Assembly: GCA_003148945.1 (NCBI GenBank)
Contig: QGGY01000006.1
Coordinates: 124,001-188,000, forward strand
Length of the DNA stretch: 64,000 bases
DNA from: Murimonas intestini
GTDB lineage: Bacteria; Bacillota; Clostridia; Lachnospirales; Lachnospiraceae
Direction: 5' to 3'
This document shows positions 43,304-51,560 of the stretch, piece by piece. The position numbers and the translations under genes were made by a program. Position 1 is the stretch's first letter, and each line of letters begins with the position of its first letter. A model generated the notes under the pieces. It was given only the letters and a program-made list of their open reading frames with translations. It made no database searches and had not been told where the DNA came from.

Positions 43304-44358
43304 TTTTCCTCCTGTGTCTTATGCTGAACTAAATTTAATGTGCTCTCCCTGCGTATGACAGCAGGCTCTACGACCCTGTGCTCAGGCTGCAGCTCCTGAT
43401 CTGCATGACGTTTTTTTCTTGCCTCTATCTGCCTGACCAGAAGTTCCATGGCTGCTTCAGCCAGCCTCTTAGTATCCTGTCCCACTGTTGTGAATGGTAT
43501 GATCGCCTCTCTGGAAGCCGGAGAATCATCAAAACCGATAATCTCATAATCTTCCGGCACCCTTCTCCCGTAACGCAGAACTATATTCATAAATATATTT
43601 GCATGTGTGTCATTTGATATGAATACTCCCTTCCTTTTGTCAGGATATTCCTTTTCAATCTCCTCAAACATTCTTTTCAGTTTGCTGTGGGTGTCCTCAT
43701 ACTCAAATCCAAAATTCTCCCTTAAAACCCTGTACGGAAGGCCGCTTTTCTGCGCACAGTCACAGAAACCCGTGATACGTTTATAATCCGGCTCCTGTTC
43801 ATCCGGGAAGGAATTTATGTGAAACAGAGCCTGGCAGCCGTCCTCTGACAAAATCTGGGCAGCTTCAAACGCGCCTTTATAATTATCAGTCTCTACGCTG
43901 AAAATATGCTCCGCCTCTCTCTCTATGGCCACCACGGGCACATGATATGAGGCCAGCTCCCCGGAAGAGATCGTATGGCTCATAATGATAAGTCCCTCTA
44001 TCTTATATGCCAGCAGTTCCTGAAGATATTTCTCCTCAGCTTCCTTCTTCTCATCCCCCAGAAAGACCAGAAACTTATAACCGTATGTCTCATATGTACC
44101 CAGGATCTTGTCCAGCATTTCTGAGAAAAATCTGAAAAACAGGCTGGGTATAATGATCCCTATAAACTCTGTCTTTCCGTTTGCCAGGATCCTGGCCACT
44201 TTATTCTCCTTGTAATCCAGCGCAGTAAGGGCATCTGCAATAATTTTCTGATTTTCTTCTGTAAGGCTGTCCGGATTATTAAAGTATCTGGATATGGTTG
44301 TTTTAGAAAAATTAGTGTAGGCGGCTATATCGCTGAATGTCACATTCTTTTTATTCAT
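43300..44358 (-). CDS. LacI family transcriptional regulator
   Basis: A 352-residue repressor: N-terminal HTH and hinge (VTFSDIAAYTNFSKTTISRY, residues 6-25; hinge near residues 45-60), then a periplasmic-binding-protein-like sugar-binding domain (about 62-335). Palindromic AAAGTAACCGGTTACTTT sites in the divergent promoter region (44411-44600) are classic LacI-family operators with a central CpG, so the protein likely represses both its own GH32 operon and the divergent ABC transporter operon. Confidence 0.92.
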   Translation of the reverse strand: MNKKNVTFSDIAAYTNFSKTTISRYFNNPDSLTEENQKIIADALTALDYKENKVARILANGKTEFIGIIIPSLFFRFFSEMLDKILGTYETYGYKFLVFLGDEKKEAEEKYLQELLAYKIEGLIIMSHTISSGELASYHVPVVAIEREAEHIFSVETDNYKGAFEAAQILSEDGCQALFHINSFPDEQEPDYKRITGFCDCAQKSGLPYRVLRENFGFEYEDTHSKLKRMFEEIEKEYPDKRKGVFISNDTHANIFMNIVLRYGRRVPEDYEIIGFDDSPASREAIIPFTTVGQDTKRLAEAAMELLVRQIEARKKRHADQELQPEHRVVEPAVIRRESTLNLVQHKTQEEK

Positions 44359-44411
44359 AAAACTCCTCCTTTTACCGCTCGGAATCTTGATTTATTATGC
44401 CAGTATAACAA

Positions 44412-44600
44412 AACCGGTTACTTTTAGCAATAATAAATTGTATTCGCCATATAGTTACCGGTTACTTTTGTGAAAACTATACAATTCAGTGGTTTATTTT
44501 CCATCTATATCTCACAAAATAATATTTATATATTGACTGGGTTTATACAAGGTGCTATGATAAAATAAGTTAAAGTAACCGGTTACTTTACCGGTTACTC
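44412..44600. promoter_or_regulatory. LacI-type operator array
   Basis: A 20-bp perfect palindrome with half-site TAAAGTAACC lies at 44571-44590, with a second partly overlapping copy (ACCGGTTACT) to 44599. Related sites have centres at 44414-44417 (AACCGGTTACTTT) and 44458-44461 (AGTTACCGGTTACTTTT). The first lies just after the expected start site of the transporter operon, so binding would block transcription; the others face the LacI gene promoter. Confidence 0.75.
44533..44561 (+). promoter_or_regulatory. Promoter of the fructan/sucrose ABC operon
   Basis: TTGACT (44533-44538), 17-base spacer, TATGAT (44556-44561). The operator at 44571-44590 follows ten bases later. Confidence 0.75.
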
Positions 44601-44663
44601 AAAGAACAAAATAACCGGCAATATGCTCAGACAATTGTATTTTTTATAAGGGAGGGTAATAAA

Positions 44664-46049
44664 ATGAGCAATTACAGATGTGTTAAAAAGGGATTGCCGC
44701 TGCTTCTGTCCCTGGCTGTCACTGCAGGCCTGTTTTCTGGCTGCGGCCTGAGATTTGGGTTTGCAAGTGATCCTGATGTACCAGGCAATGAGGAAGGGAA
44801 AGCAGTCATTGATACTTCTAAGGATGATTTTATCTACGATGATTCTCTGAGGGGCACTAAAATCACCATGCTTAATTCCAAAGCTGAAATACAGGTCGCC
44901 CTTGAGGAGATGGGCAGAGTCTTCGGAGAACTCTCCGGGGTCAGCCTGGAAGTGATTCCATGCGGGGACGATACGCCCTATACCAAAGTCATAAATATGT
45001 ACAACTCAGGCACTCCGCCTACACTGGCAATCCTTGACCTGACAGACATTGAAGCTCTGTCTTCTGAAAAAGCGCTGGAACTTACGAATGAGGAATGGGT
45101 CAAAGAATGCAGTGAGTACGTGATGGATTTTGACAGCAAGGTATACAGTTTTCCGCTCTGCATTGAAGGCCGCGGAATCATTTACAATAAAAAGGCAATC
45201 GAGGATACACTTGGTGAAACTTTTGATCCAGACAGTCTCCATTCACTGGACGATTTCAGAGCACTGTTGGAGCGCCTGACGGCTGCCGGCATGGAAACCC
45301 CCGTGTCACTGTCTATGGAAAACTGGTCACTTGCAGGGCACCAGCTTCAATACCTCTACGAGACATATGACGGTACTTCAGATGGAGCTGCGCAGGTTAC
45401 ATCCATGTTATCTGACGGCAGCATTAGCCTGTCAGATTACGATCGTTTTGACCAGCTCTTAGATCTCTTTGATACTTTAAAAGAATATAACGTGGCCAGG
45501 CTGGACCCGCTGGGCGCTGACTATGACGAAATGGCAATTGATCTGGCCGACGGAAAGACCGCTTTCTGGTTCAACGGAAACTGGGCATGGCCGAACCTGA
45601 AGGAAGCCGGAGCAGATGCCGAAGATGAATATGGATTCCTTCCATATTTTATGGGCAGTGATGAAAATGACTATACAAATACAAAGATCCAGGCCTCACC
45701 TTCCAAACAGGTCATGATAGACAAACAATATGCAACAGAGGATCAGCAGGCTGCCGCCAGAGAATTTCTGAACTGGATCGTATACAGCAATGTCGGGCAG
45801 CAGATGCTGGTGGACAGCTGTGATATCATTCCGGCCTGCAGGAATAATCCAAACGAACCTGCAGATCCCTTAAGCAGAGATATCTACAATAAGATCCATG
45901 AGGGCCTCACATTTAACGCGGCAGCTATAGTTCCAAGTGACCACTGGAAGGTATTAGGCGACGCTATGCAGATGTATCTGGCAGGACGCAGCAGCAGAGA
46001 GGAACTCGCCTCCTCCATCCTGCAGTATTGGGCAGAACAGAAAAATTAA
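44664..46049 (+). CDS. Sugar ABC transporter solute-binding lipoprotein
   Basis: A 461-residue CUT1 binding protein. The signal peptide ends in LFSGC, a good lipobox, with Cys27 lipidated. The mature part has KITMLNSKAEIQVALEEMGR, CIEGRGIIYNKKAIEDTL and GKTAFWFNGNWAWPNL, typical of the maltose/oligosaccharide class. GGGAGGG precedes the ATG. It heads the operon with two permeases and is under the LacI-type repressor; because a GH32 enzyme shares the control region, the ligand is probably sucrose or a fructo-oligosaccharide (inference). Confidence 0.9.
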   Translation: MSNYRCVKKGLPLLLSLAVTAGLFSGCGLRFGFASDPDVPGNEEGKAVIDTSKDDFIYDDSLRGTKITMLNSKAEIQVALEEMGRVFGELSGVSLEVIPCGDDTPYTKVINMYNSGTPPTLAILDLTDIEALSSEKALELTNEEWVKECSEYVMDFDSKVYSFPLCIEGRGIIYNKKAIEDTLGETFDPDSLHSLDDFRALLERLTAAGMETPVSLSMENWSLAGHQLQYLYETYDGTSDGAAQVTSMLSDGSISLSDYDRFDQLLDLFDTLKEYNVARLDPLGADYDEMAIDLADGKTAFWFNGNWAWPNLKEAGADAEDEYGFLPYFMGSDENDYTNTKIQASPSKQVMIDKQYATEDQQAAAREFLNWIVYSNVGQQMLVDSCDIIPACRNNPNEPADPLSRDIYNKIHEGLTFNAAAIVPSDHWKVLGDAMQMYLAGRSSREELASSILQYWAEQKN

Positions 46050-46084
46050 CTGTAACTTATTCATGTAAGAAAAGAGGAAACGAT

Positions 46085-46957
46085 ATGAGATCTAAGAAAA
46101 AATTTAAAGACTTTTGTATCTTTGGACTGCCTGGCATATTTTTCTTTGCCGCAGTTGTCATAGTGCCTTTTGTCTACGGTATTTACCTTACCTTTACAAA
46201 CTGGAACGGCGTGTCAGCTTCAAAGGATTTTACAGGGCTGAGTAATTTTGCCGGAGTATTTTCTGACAGCGCTTTCTGGCAGTCTCTGCTGCTCACATTT
46301 AAATATGTGATACTGGTAGTAATCCTGGTCAATGTGATAGCTTTCCTTCTGGCATATCTGCTGACACGGGGGATCAGGGGACAAAACTTCTTCCGCGCAG
46401 GCTTCTTTACGCCGAATCTGATCGGAGGTATTGTCCTTGGATATATATGGCAGTTTGTCTTCTCCAGAGTATTTGTAAGCATAGGAGATTTTACTGGTTT
46501 CGGGTTATTTAAGGTATCCTGGCTGTCCGATCCCAACAAGGCATTCCTGGCGCTTGTCCTCGTCTCAGTATGGCAGCTGACTGGTTATATGATACTCATC
46601 TATGTGGCAGGTTTTACAGGCATGAATGAGGATGTGCTTGAGGCTGCAGACATTGACGGCGCCACAGGATTCCAGAAACTGAAAAACATCATTATCCCTA
46701 TGATGATGCCGTCTATTACCATATGCCTGTTTCTGACCTTGTCACGGGCATTTATGGTCTACGATGTAAACCTGTCGCTGACTGCCGGCGCTCCCTACGG
46801 AACTACTGAAATGGCTGCGATGCATGTGTATGAAAAAGCATTCACATCCAGGCTGTACGGGGTCGGACAGGCCGAAGCCCTTATTCTTTTCATTATTGTA
46901 GCCTGTGTCAGCGGACTGCAGGTATATCTCACAAAACGCAAGGAGGTAGAAGCGTAA
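46085..46957 (+). CDS. Sugar ABC transporter permease, MalF type
   Basis: A 290-residue permease from ATG 46085 (MRSKKKFKD), preceded by AGAGG; a longer reading adds 19 residues from the 3' end of the previous gene. Six membrane helices, EAA loop DVLEAADIDGATGFQKLKNI (about residues 195-214), then MMPSITICLF. It ends in a TAATG junction with the MalG-type permease. Confidence 0.92.
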   Translation: MRSKKKFKDFCIFGLPGIFFFAAVVIVPFVYGIYLTFTNWNGVSASKDFTGLSNFAGVFSDSAFWQSLLLTFKYVILVVILVNVIAFLLAYLLTRGIRGQNFFRAGFFTPNLIGGIVLGYIWQFVFSRVFVSIGDFTGFGLFKVSWLSDPNKAFLALVLVSVWQLTGYMILIYVAGFTGMNEDVLEAADIDGATGFQKLKNIIIPMMMPSITICLFLTLSRAFMVYDVNLSLTAGAPYGTTEMAAMHVYEKAFTSRLYGVGQAEALILFIIVACVSGLQVYLTKRKEVEA

Positions 46958-47826
46958 TGAGTAAAAAGACACATAACGCCATCGGCGGTACCAGAAAACA
47001 ATTTACCAGAATAGTCACTATGGCCGTCCTGATCCTCGTATTCCTGGCTTTCATGTTCCCGTTTATCATGGTGCTCATTAACTCCCTGAAAGTAAAACGT
47101 GATATTATCAAGGACCCGTTTTCCTGGCTGTTTACAGTAAAGGGGCTTTCCTTCGACAACTTTGTAAGCGCTTTTGTACAGATGGATTTCCTGAATGCAT
47201 TTAAGAATTCCCTTCTTGTAACAGGGGGAGCTACTATCTTAGTCACCATCCTGGCATCCATGACGGCCTACTATATCGTGCGCCACCGCAACAAAATTTC
47301 CACCCTGACATTTTCACTGATGGTAGCTTCCATGATAATCCCATTCCAGGCTATCATGATACCTCTTGTAAGTATCTACGGAGGATGGCTGAATATCTTA
47401 AATCACAGAATAACTTTAATAGTCTTACATACAGGCTTTTCCATGAGTATGTCTGTATTTATGTTTCATGGCTTTATCAGGGGCAGCATTCCCATAGCTC
47501 TGGAGGAAGCTGCCTGCCTGGACGGGTGCAGCAGCACACAGACATTTTTCAGGGTAGTATTCCCTCTGCTTAAGCCAATTATTTCCACTCTGGTCATATT
47601 AAACGCACTTGCCTTTTGGAATGATTACCTGCTGCCCTCACTGGTCCTCTCAGATAAAAAACTGCTGACTCTGCCGCTCTCAACCTACAGCTTCTACGGG
47701 ACTTATTCAGCAGATTACGGTACCATCATGGCAGGACTGCTGCTGTGCGTCATCCCTATCCTGGTTCTGTATGTGATTCTCCAGAAACAGATTATAAAGG
47801 GTGTAATCTCAGGTGCCGTTAAATAA
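46957..47826 (+). CDS. Carbohydrate ABC transporter permease, MalG type
   Basis: A 289-residue permease. Six membrane helices and EAA loop IALEEAACLDGCSSTQTFFR (about residues 177-196), C-terminus GVISGAVK. It shares a TAATG junction with its partner. No ATPase gene in the operon; a shared MsmK-type ATPase is expected. The BceAB control region follows 15 bases later. Confidence 0.92.
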   Translation: MSKKTHNAIGGTRKQFTRIVTMAVLILVFLAFMFPFIMVLINSLKVKRDIIKDPFSWLFTVKGLSFDNFVSAFVQMDFLNAFKNSLLVTGGATILVTILASMTAYYIVRHRNKISTLTFSLMVASMIIPFQAIMIPLVSIYGGWLNILNHRITLIVLHTGFSMSMSVFMFHGFIRGSIPIALEEAACLDGCSSTQTFFRVVFPLLKPIISTLVILNALAFWNDYLLPSLVLSDKKLLTLPLSTYSFYGTYSADYGTIMAGLLLCVIPILVLYVILQKQIIKGVISGAVK

Positions 47827-47840
47827 GCTTCAGGTACGCC

Positions 47841-47856
47841 CTTACAACTTTGTAAG
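47841..47856 (+). promoter_or_regulatory. BceR-type operator upstream of the BceAB genes
   Basis: CTTACA-ACTT-TGTAAG is a perfect inverted repeat that fits the published BceR-type consensus TNACA-N4-TGTAA. It ends 23 bases before a TATTAT at 47880-47885, so it overlaps the -35 region of the BceAB promoter, where an OmpR-family activator would act. Confidence 0.7.
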
Positions 47857-47931
47857 TACCCAAATCTCCTTACACCTGTTATTATATTGACAACAGGAAA
47901 ACATAAGAGCAATTACAAAAAGGAGTTTAAA

Positions 47932-48699
47932 ATGGGTACTATTCTAAGAATTGAAGGACTTGAAAAATATTATGGTTCTAAAACATATGTGACAAAAGCG
48001 CTGGACAATATTTCATTTTCAGTAGAAGAGGGTGAATTCCTTGGGATCATGGGGGCCTCTGGAAGCGGCAAGACCACTCTGCTGAACTGCATCTCCACAA
48101 TAGATACGGCGACAGCCGGACACATCTGCTTAAAAGATGCGGATATCACCACTCTGAAGGAGAAGGACCTGGCAGAATTCCGTCAAAAGAATCTGGGCTT
48201 TGTATTCCAGGATTTTAATCTTCTGGACACACTCACTATAGAAGAAAATATAGCTCTCGCCCCCGTCATCCAGGGGACTTCCCCCAAAAAAATAGCCGGG
48301 CAGGTAATGGATGTGGCGAAAAAACTGGGAATCCAGGATATTCTCCCCAAATTTCCCTATGAAGTCTCCGGGGGACAGCGGCAGCGCTGTGCCTGTGCCC
48401 GTGCTCTCATCGCACAGCCCAGCCTTATTCTGGCTGATGAGCCTACAGGCGCCCTGGATTCCAGATCGGCCGGAATGCTCCTGGACTGCTTCACCCAGAT
48501 GAACCGTGAGATGAATGCAACCATACTTATGGTCACTCACGATATCTTTTCTGCCAGCTACTGCAGCAGGATACTCTTTCTCAGGGACGGAAAAATATTC
48601 AATGAACTTGTAAAGGGAAATAAACCACGGCGCAGATTTTTTAATGAGATCATGGACGTAGTGACACTGCTTGGAGGTGACGTATCTGATGCTAAGTAA
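47932..48699 (+). CDS. BceA-like antimicrobial peptide ABC transporter ATPase
   Basis: A 255-residue ATPase from ATG 47932 with AAAAGGAG upstream. Walker A GASGSGKTT, Q-loop FQDFNLLD, signature VSGGQRQR, Walker B LILADEPTGALD, switch His in VTHDIF. The FQDFNLLDTLTIEENI segment is typical of the BceA class. These transporters free cell-wall precursors from bacitracin-like or lantibiotic peptides and signal to a BceS kinase. Its end overlaps the BceB-like permease start by 11 bases. Confidence 0.92.
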   Translation: MGTILRIEGLEKYYGSKTYVTKALDNISFSVEEGEFLGIMGASGSGKTTLLNCISTIDTATAGHICLKDADITTLKEKDLAEFRQKNLGFVFQDFNLLDTLTIEENIALAPVIQGTSPKKIAGQVMDVAKKLGIQDILPKFPYEVSGGQRQRCACARALIAQPSLILADEPTGALDSRSAGMLLDCFTQMNREMNATILMVTHDIFSASYCSRILFLRDGKIFNELVKGNKPRRRFFNEIMDVVTLLGGDVSDAK

Positions 48700-50623
48700 A
48701 TTAGCTCTTAGAAATGTAAAACGCTCCATGAAGGATTACAGTGTCTATATGATAACAGTTACAATTGCATTTTCCCTTATGTATGCGTTTAATATGGTAG
48801 TTTTTTCTGATGATATCCAAGGCCTGAACCAGACGCTGAGCAGCCTCTCTATTGTTATCGTCATGATTTCATTAATTGTAATCTTCGTTATTGCCTGGCT
48901 TGTCCACTATATGAACCGCTTTATGCTGGAAAAACGAAGCAGGGAACTGGGCACCTACATGCTGCTGGGTATTACCAACAAGAAAATTGCCAGGATGTTT
49001 ATGATAGAGAATGTGATCATGGGAGCCGCAGCTGCACTGGCTGGTTTTCTGGCCGGTTCTATGATCTATCAGGTGCTCACCCTTATCATCATGAACCTGT
49101 TCGAGGTGGCATACACTGTACACGCCAGCTTTTCACTGCCTGCAGTGCTGCTGACTCTGCTGTATGTATTCATAATCTATGCTTTTTCCATGCTCCGCAC
49201 GGGCAGAAAGCTTAAGAAAATTAAAATATGTGATCTGCTCTACGCGGAAAAACGCAATGAGAACGCTGTGCTGTCAAGTAAAAAAAGCCACTGGATACTG
49301 TTTGTGGTCTCCTTCCTGCTTCTGGGAACCGGCTGCGGGCTGCTGTATACTATATTCCACAATATTGCCCTGTTCTCCGGCGAAATCCTGTTTCTGGGGC
49401 TGGCGCTGCTCATAGGAGGGCTCTATGGCTCTTATATTACCCTTGCCGGCTTCCTGGTCAAGATATTTCTGGGAAAAAATGAGAAGAAGTTCCAAAAAGA
49501 TAATATGTTTATCTACAGAAACCTGTCTGCAAAACTCAGGACAATGAGTTTCACAATAGGCACACTGGCTATGCTGCTGACCCTGACTCTGGCATGCACA
49601 CAGAATGCCATGCTCTTTAATAAGTTTTTTGAACTGCAGAGCCTGAACCGCTGTGCCTTTGATATCCAGGTAACAGCCCCGGATCCTACCCTGCTGGCGC
49701 CGGCAGCAGAGCATTTCAGGAATACAGGCGCCATAAAAGAAGAACGGATGGTAACTATCTATGACTGCAGGCAGAGTTCTGTCTACGACAGGTTTGGCAT
49801 CCCCAACTACATTGAAAGAGATTATGCAATTTCCTTCAGTGATTATGCAGCCCTCCGGCAAATGCTGGGTTATGAACCTGTTAAACTCCAGGACGGCCAT
49901 TATATTATTCATGGAAGTTCACAATACAAGGACACAGCCAAACGTATGGAGGAACTGCCCCTCTCTTTAAATGGAGTTACCCTTTCTCTCCAGGCTGCCT
50001 TTGACGAACCCCTCTCCCAGAGCGGCGTCATCGGTGTAGGCTATATCCTGGTCCTGCCGGATGAACAGGCTGAAGAACTCTCTACTGTCCAGACCTCCTT
50101 TGTAATGACCTCCACCCGGCAGACAGGCGAGGAAGATTTTACCTATCTGTGCAGCACTTATGAACAGGATGATGATTCAGACACCGTATCATACGTTGGC
50201 TGGAATGTTAAGAGCAGGGTAATAGATGACAGCCGTGCCAGCATAATCATCTTTGCCTTCGGCTTATACTATACAGGACTTATATTTATATGTACCGCTG
50301 CAGCTATACTGGCTGTGCAGCAGCTGAGCGAAGCTTCCAAATACCGTTTCCGCTACAATATCCTGTCTAAGCTGGGTGTCACGGACGGCAAAATAGGAAA
50401 GATAATATTAAAACAGCTTCTGCTCTACTTCGGTATCCCGCTGCTCCTGCCCGTTCCGCTCTCCCTGTTTATCTCAGGCTGTATAAAGAATATCCTGCTG
50501 GAGATAATCACGCCTTCTATCTTCTGGTCTTCCATGGCTACGGGACTGGGATTATTCTTCATAATCTATCTGCTCTATTTCGCAGCCACATATATCGGGT
50601 ACAGAAGGAGCATCTTAGGTTAG
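48689..50623 (+). CDS. BceB-like antimicrobial peptide ABC transporter permease
   Basis: A 644-residue permease from ATG 48689, with GGAGGTG about ten bases upstream. Ten membrane helices are expected; a large extracellular domain lies between helices seven and eight (about residues 305-520), the BceB hallmark. The family start LSKLALRNVKRSMKDYSVY is present. It pairs with the upstream ATPase. The kinase and regulator that should read it (40214-41990) are 6 kb upstream across a sugar operon. Confidence 0.9.
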   Translation: MLSKLALRNVKRSMKDYSVYMITVTIAFSLMYAFNMVVFSDDIQGLNQTLSSLSIVIVMISLIVIFVIAWLVHYMNRFMLEKRSRELGTYMLLGITNKKIARMFMIENVIMGAAAALAGFLAGSMIYQVLTLIIMNLFEVAYTVHASFSLPAVLLTLLYVFIIYAFSMLRTGRKLKKIKICDLLYAEKRNENAVLSSKKSHWILFVVSFLLLGTGCGLLYTIFHNIALFSGEILFLGLALLIGGLYGSYITLAGFLVKIFLGKNEKKFQKDNMFIYRNLSAKLRTMSFTIGTLAMLLTLTLACTQNAMLFNKFFELQSLNRCAFDIQVTAPDPTLLAPAAEHFRNTGAIKEERMVTIYDCRQSSVYDRFGIPNYIERDYAISFSDYAALRQMLGYEPVKLQDGHYIIHGSSQYKDTAKRMEELPLSLNGVTLSLQAAFDEPLSQSGVIGVGYILVLPDEQAEELSTVQTSFVMTSTRQTGEEDFTYLCSTYEQDDDSDTVSYVGWNVKSRVIDDSRASIIIFAFGLYYTGLIFICTAAAILAVQQLSEASKYRFRYNILSKLGVTDGKIGKIILKQLLLYFGIPLLLPVPLSLFISGCIKNILLEIITPSIFWSSMATGLGLFFIIYLLYFAATYIGYRRSILG

Positions 50624-50670
50624 AGCCAGTTCCCTCTCCGGATTAACATATATTTTCCACAAAGCTTAGG

Positions 50671-50697
50671 GGCGGTAAACCACCACGGTTTGCCGCC
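50671..50697. terminator. Hairpin between convergent BceB and methyltransferase genes
   Basis: GGCGGTAAACC (50671-50681) and GGTTTGCCGCC (50687-50697) pair over 11 bp with one wobble. It lies midway between the two gene ends and may stop transcription from both sides; no strong U-run is seen. Confidence 0.45.
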
Positions 50698-50708
50698 TCA
50701 ACCTTAAT

Positions 50709-51554
50709 TCAGAAATGCCTCTGCAATCTTGCCACAGCGCATATTGTCTCTGAGCCTTCCAGACACTTTTCCCCTGCCACATCCCCAAAATATTCCATAT
50801 CTTCAAAACCGGCCTGCCTCAGCTCCATATCAAATGATTCTCTGCTGAATATCTGGTTCCAGTTGTTATAACACTGGCAGTCGTCCTCTGAAATAATGAT
50901 ATACTGCTCCAGATAATTCCGGGTGTCAGGATACAGGCGGTTTCTCTGTATACATATATATGGCGCATCTTTCCAGAACCCGCCGTCTAAATACTCCACA
51001 GTACTGCCTTCCTTATATCCCTTCAGCTGCTCTTGTGTAAAGCCATCCAATATTAATATGCCGCCCGGCTTCAGTGCACGCTTTATCTTAATAAGCAAAG
51101 ACCTTCTATCTTTGGGAGACAGCACTCCAAAATCACAGTATATGAGCGTGGCCACATCATATATCCCCTGGTAATCCATCTCCAGATAATTTTTACAGAT
51201 ATATTCTATATCCATACCATCCTGCTTTGCCTGTCCGGCGGCATACTGGATGGAACGTCTTGAAATATCGATCCCTGTCACTTCAAAGCCCGCCTCACAG
51301 AACATTTTATCATATATCCCGGGGCCGCAGCCCAGATCCAGCAGCTTCTTCCCACGGACTGGGCTGCAGATACTGCATATCCACTCAACAGAAGCTTTCA
51401 TAAATGCCATATTTCTGGAGGCACCGTCAAAATCAGGGTCCAGATGCGCATCCAGCATACTTTCTGAAATATGTACATCATCCCAGAAGGGGGCTGAGGA
51501 TGGTTCATATAGTTCAGGAAATCTTCTGGCATATTCTAATATTTTCTTATACAT
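50709..51554 (-). CDS. Class I SAM-dependent methyltransferase
   Basis: A 281-residue enzyme: SAM-binding motif I LLDLGCGPGIYD (about residues 71-82), motif II VTGIDISRRSI, motif near YDVATLIYCDFGVL, then a KPGGILILDGF strand. The substrate is not predictable. It begins six bases after the GNAT-methyltransferase fusion gene ends and looks cotranscribed with it. The two SAM domains are not copies of each other. Confidence 0.87.
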   Translation of the reverse strand: MYKKILEYARRFPELYEPSSAPFWDDVHISESMLDAHLDPDFDGASRNMAFMKASVEWICSICSPVRGKKLLDLGCGPGIYDKMFCEAGFEVTGIDISRRSIQYAAGQAKQDGMDIEYICKNYLEMDYQGIYDVATLIYCDFGVLSPKDRRSLLIKIKRALKPGGILILDGFTQEQLKGYKEGSTVEYLDGGFWKDAPYICIQRNRLYPDTRNYLEQYIIISEDDCQCYNNWNQIFSRESFDMELRQAGFEDMEYFGDVAGEKCLEGSETICAVARLQRHF

Positions 51555-51560
51555 GTCCGT

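Larger units (their letters stand above)
44359..44663. other. Divergent control region of the LacI/GH32 and ABC transporter operons
   Basis: The 305-base gap holds four operator copies around a central CCGG, a sigma-A promoter for the transporter at 44533-44561, and the AAGGGAGGG ribosome site of the solute-binding gene. I see no terminator, RNA gene or small frame. Confidence 0.7.
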
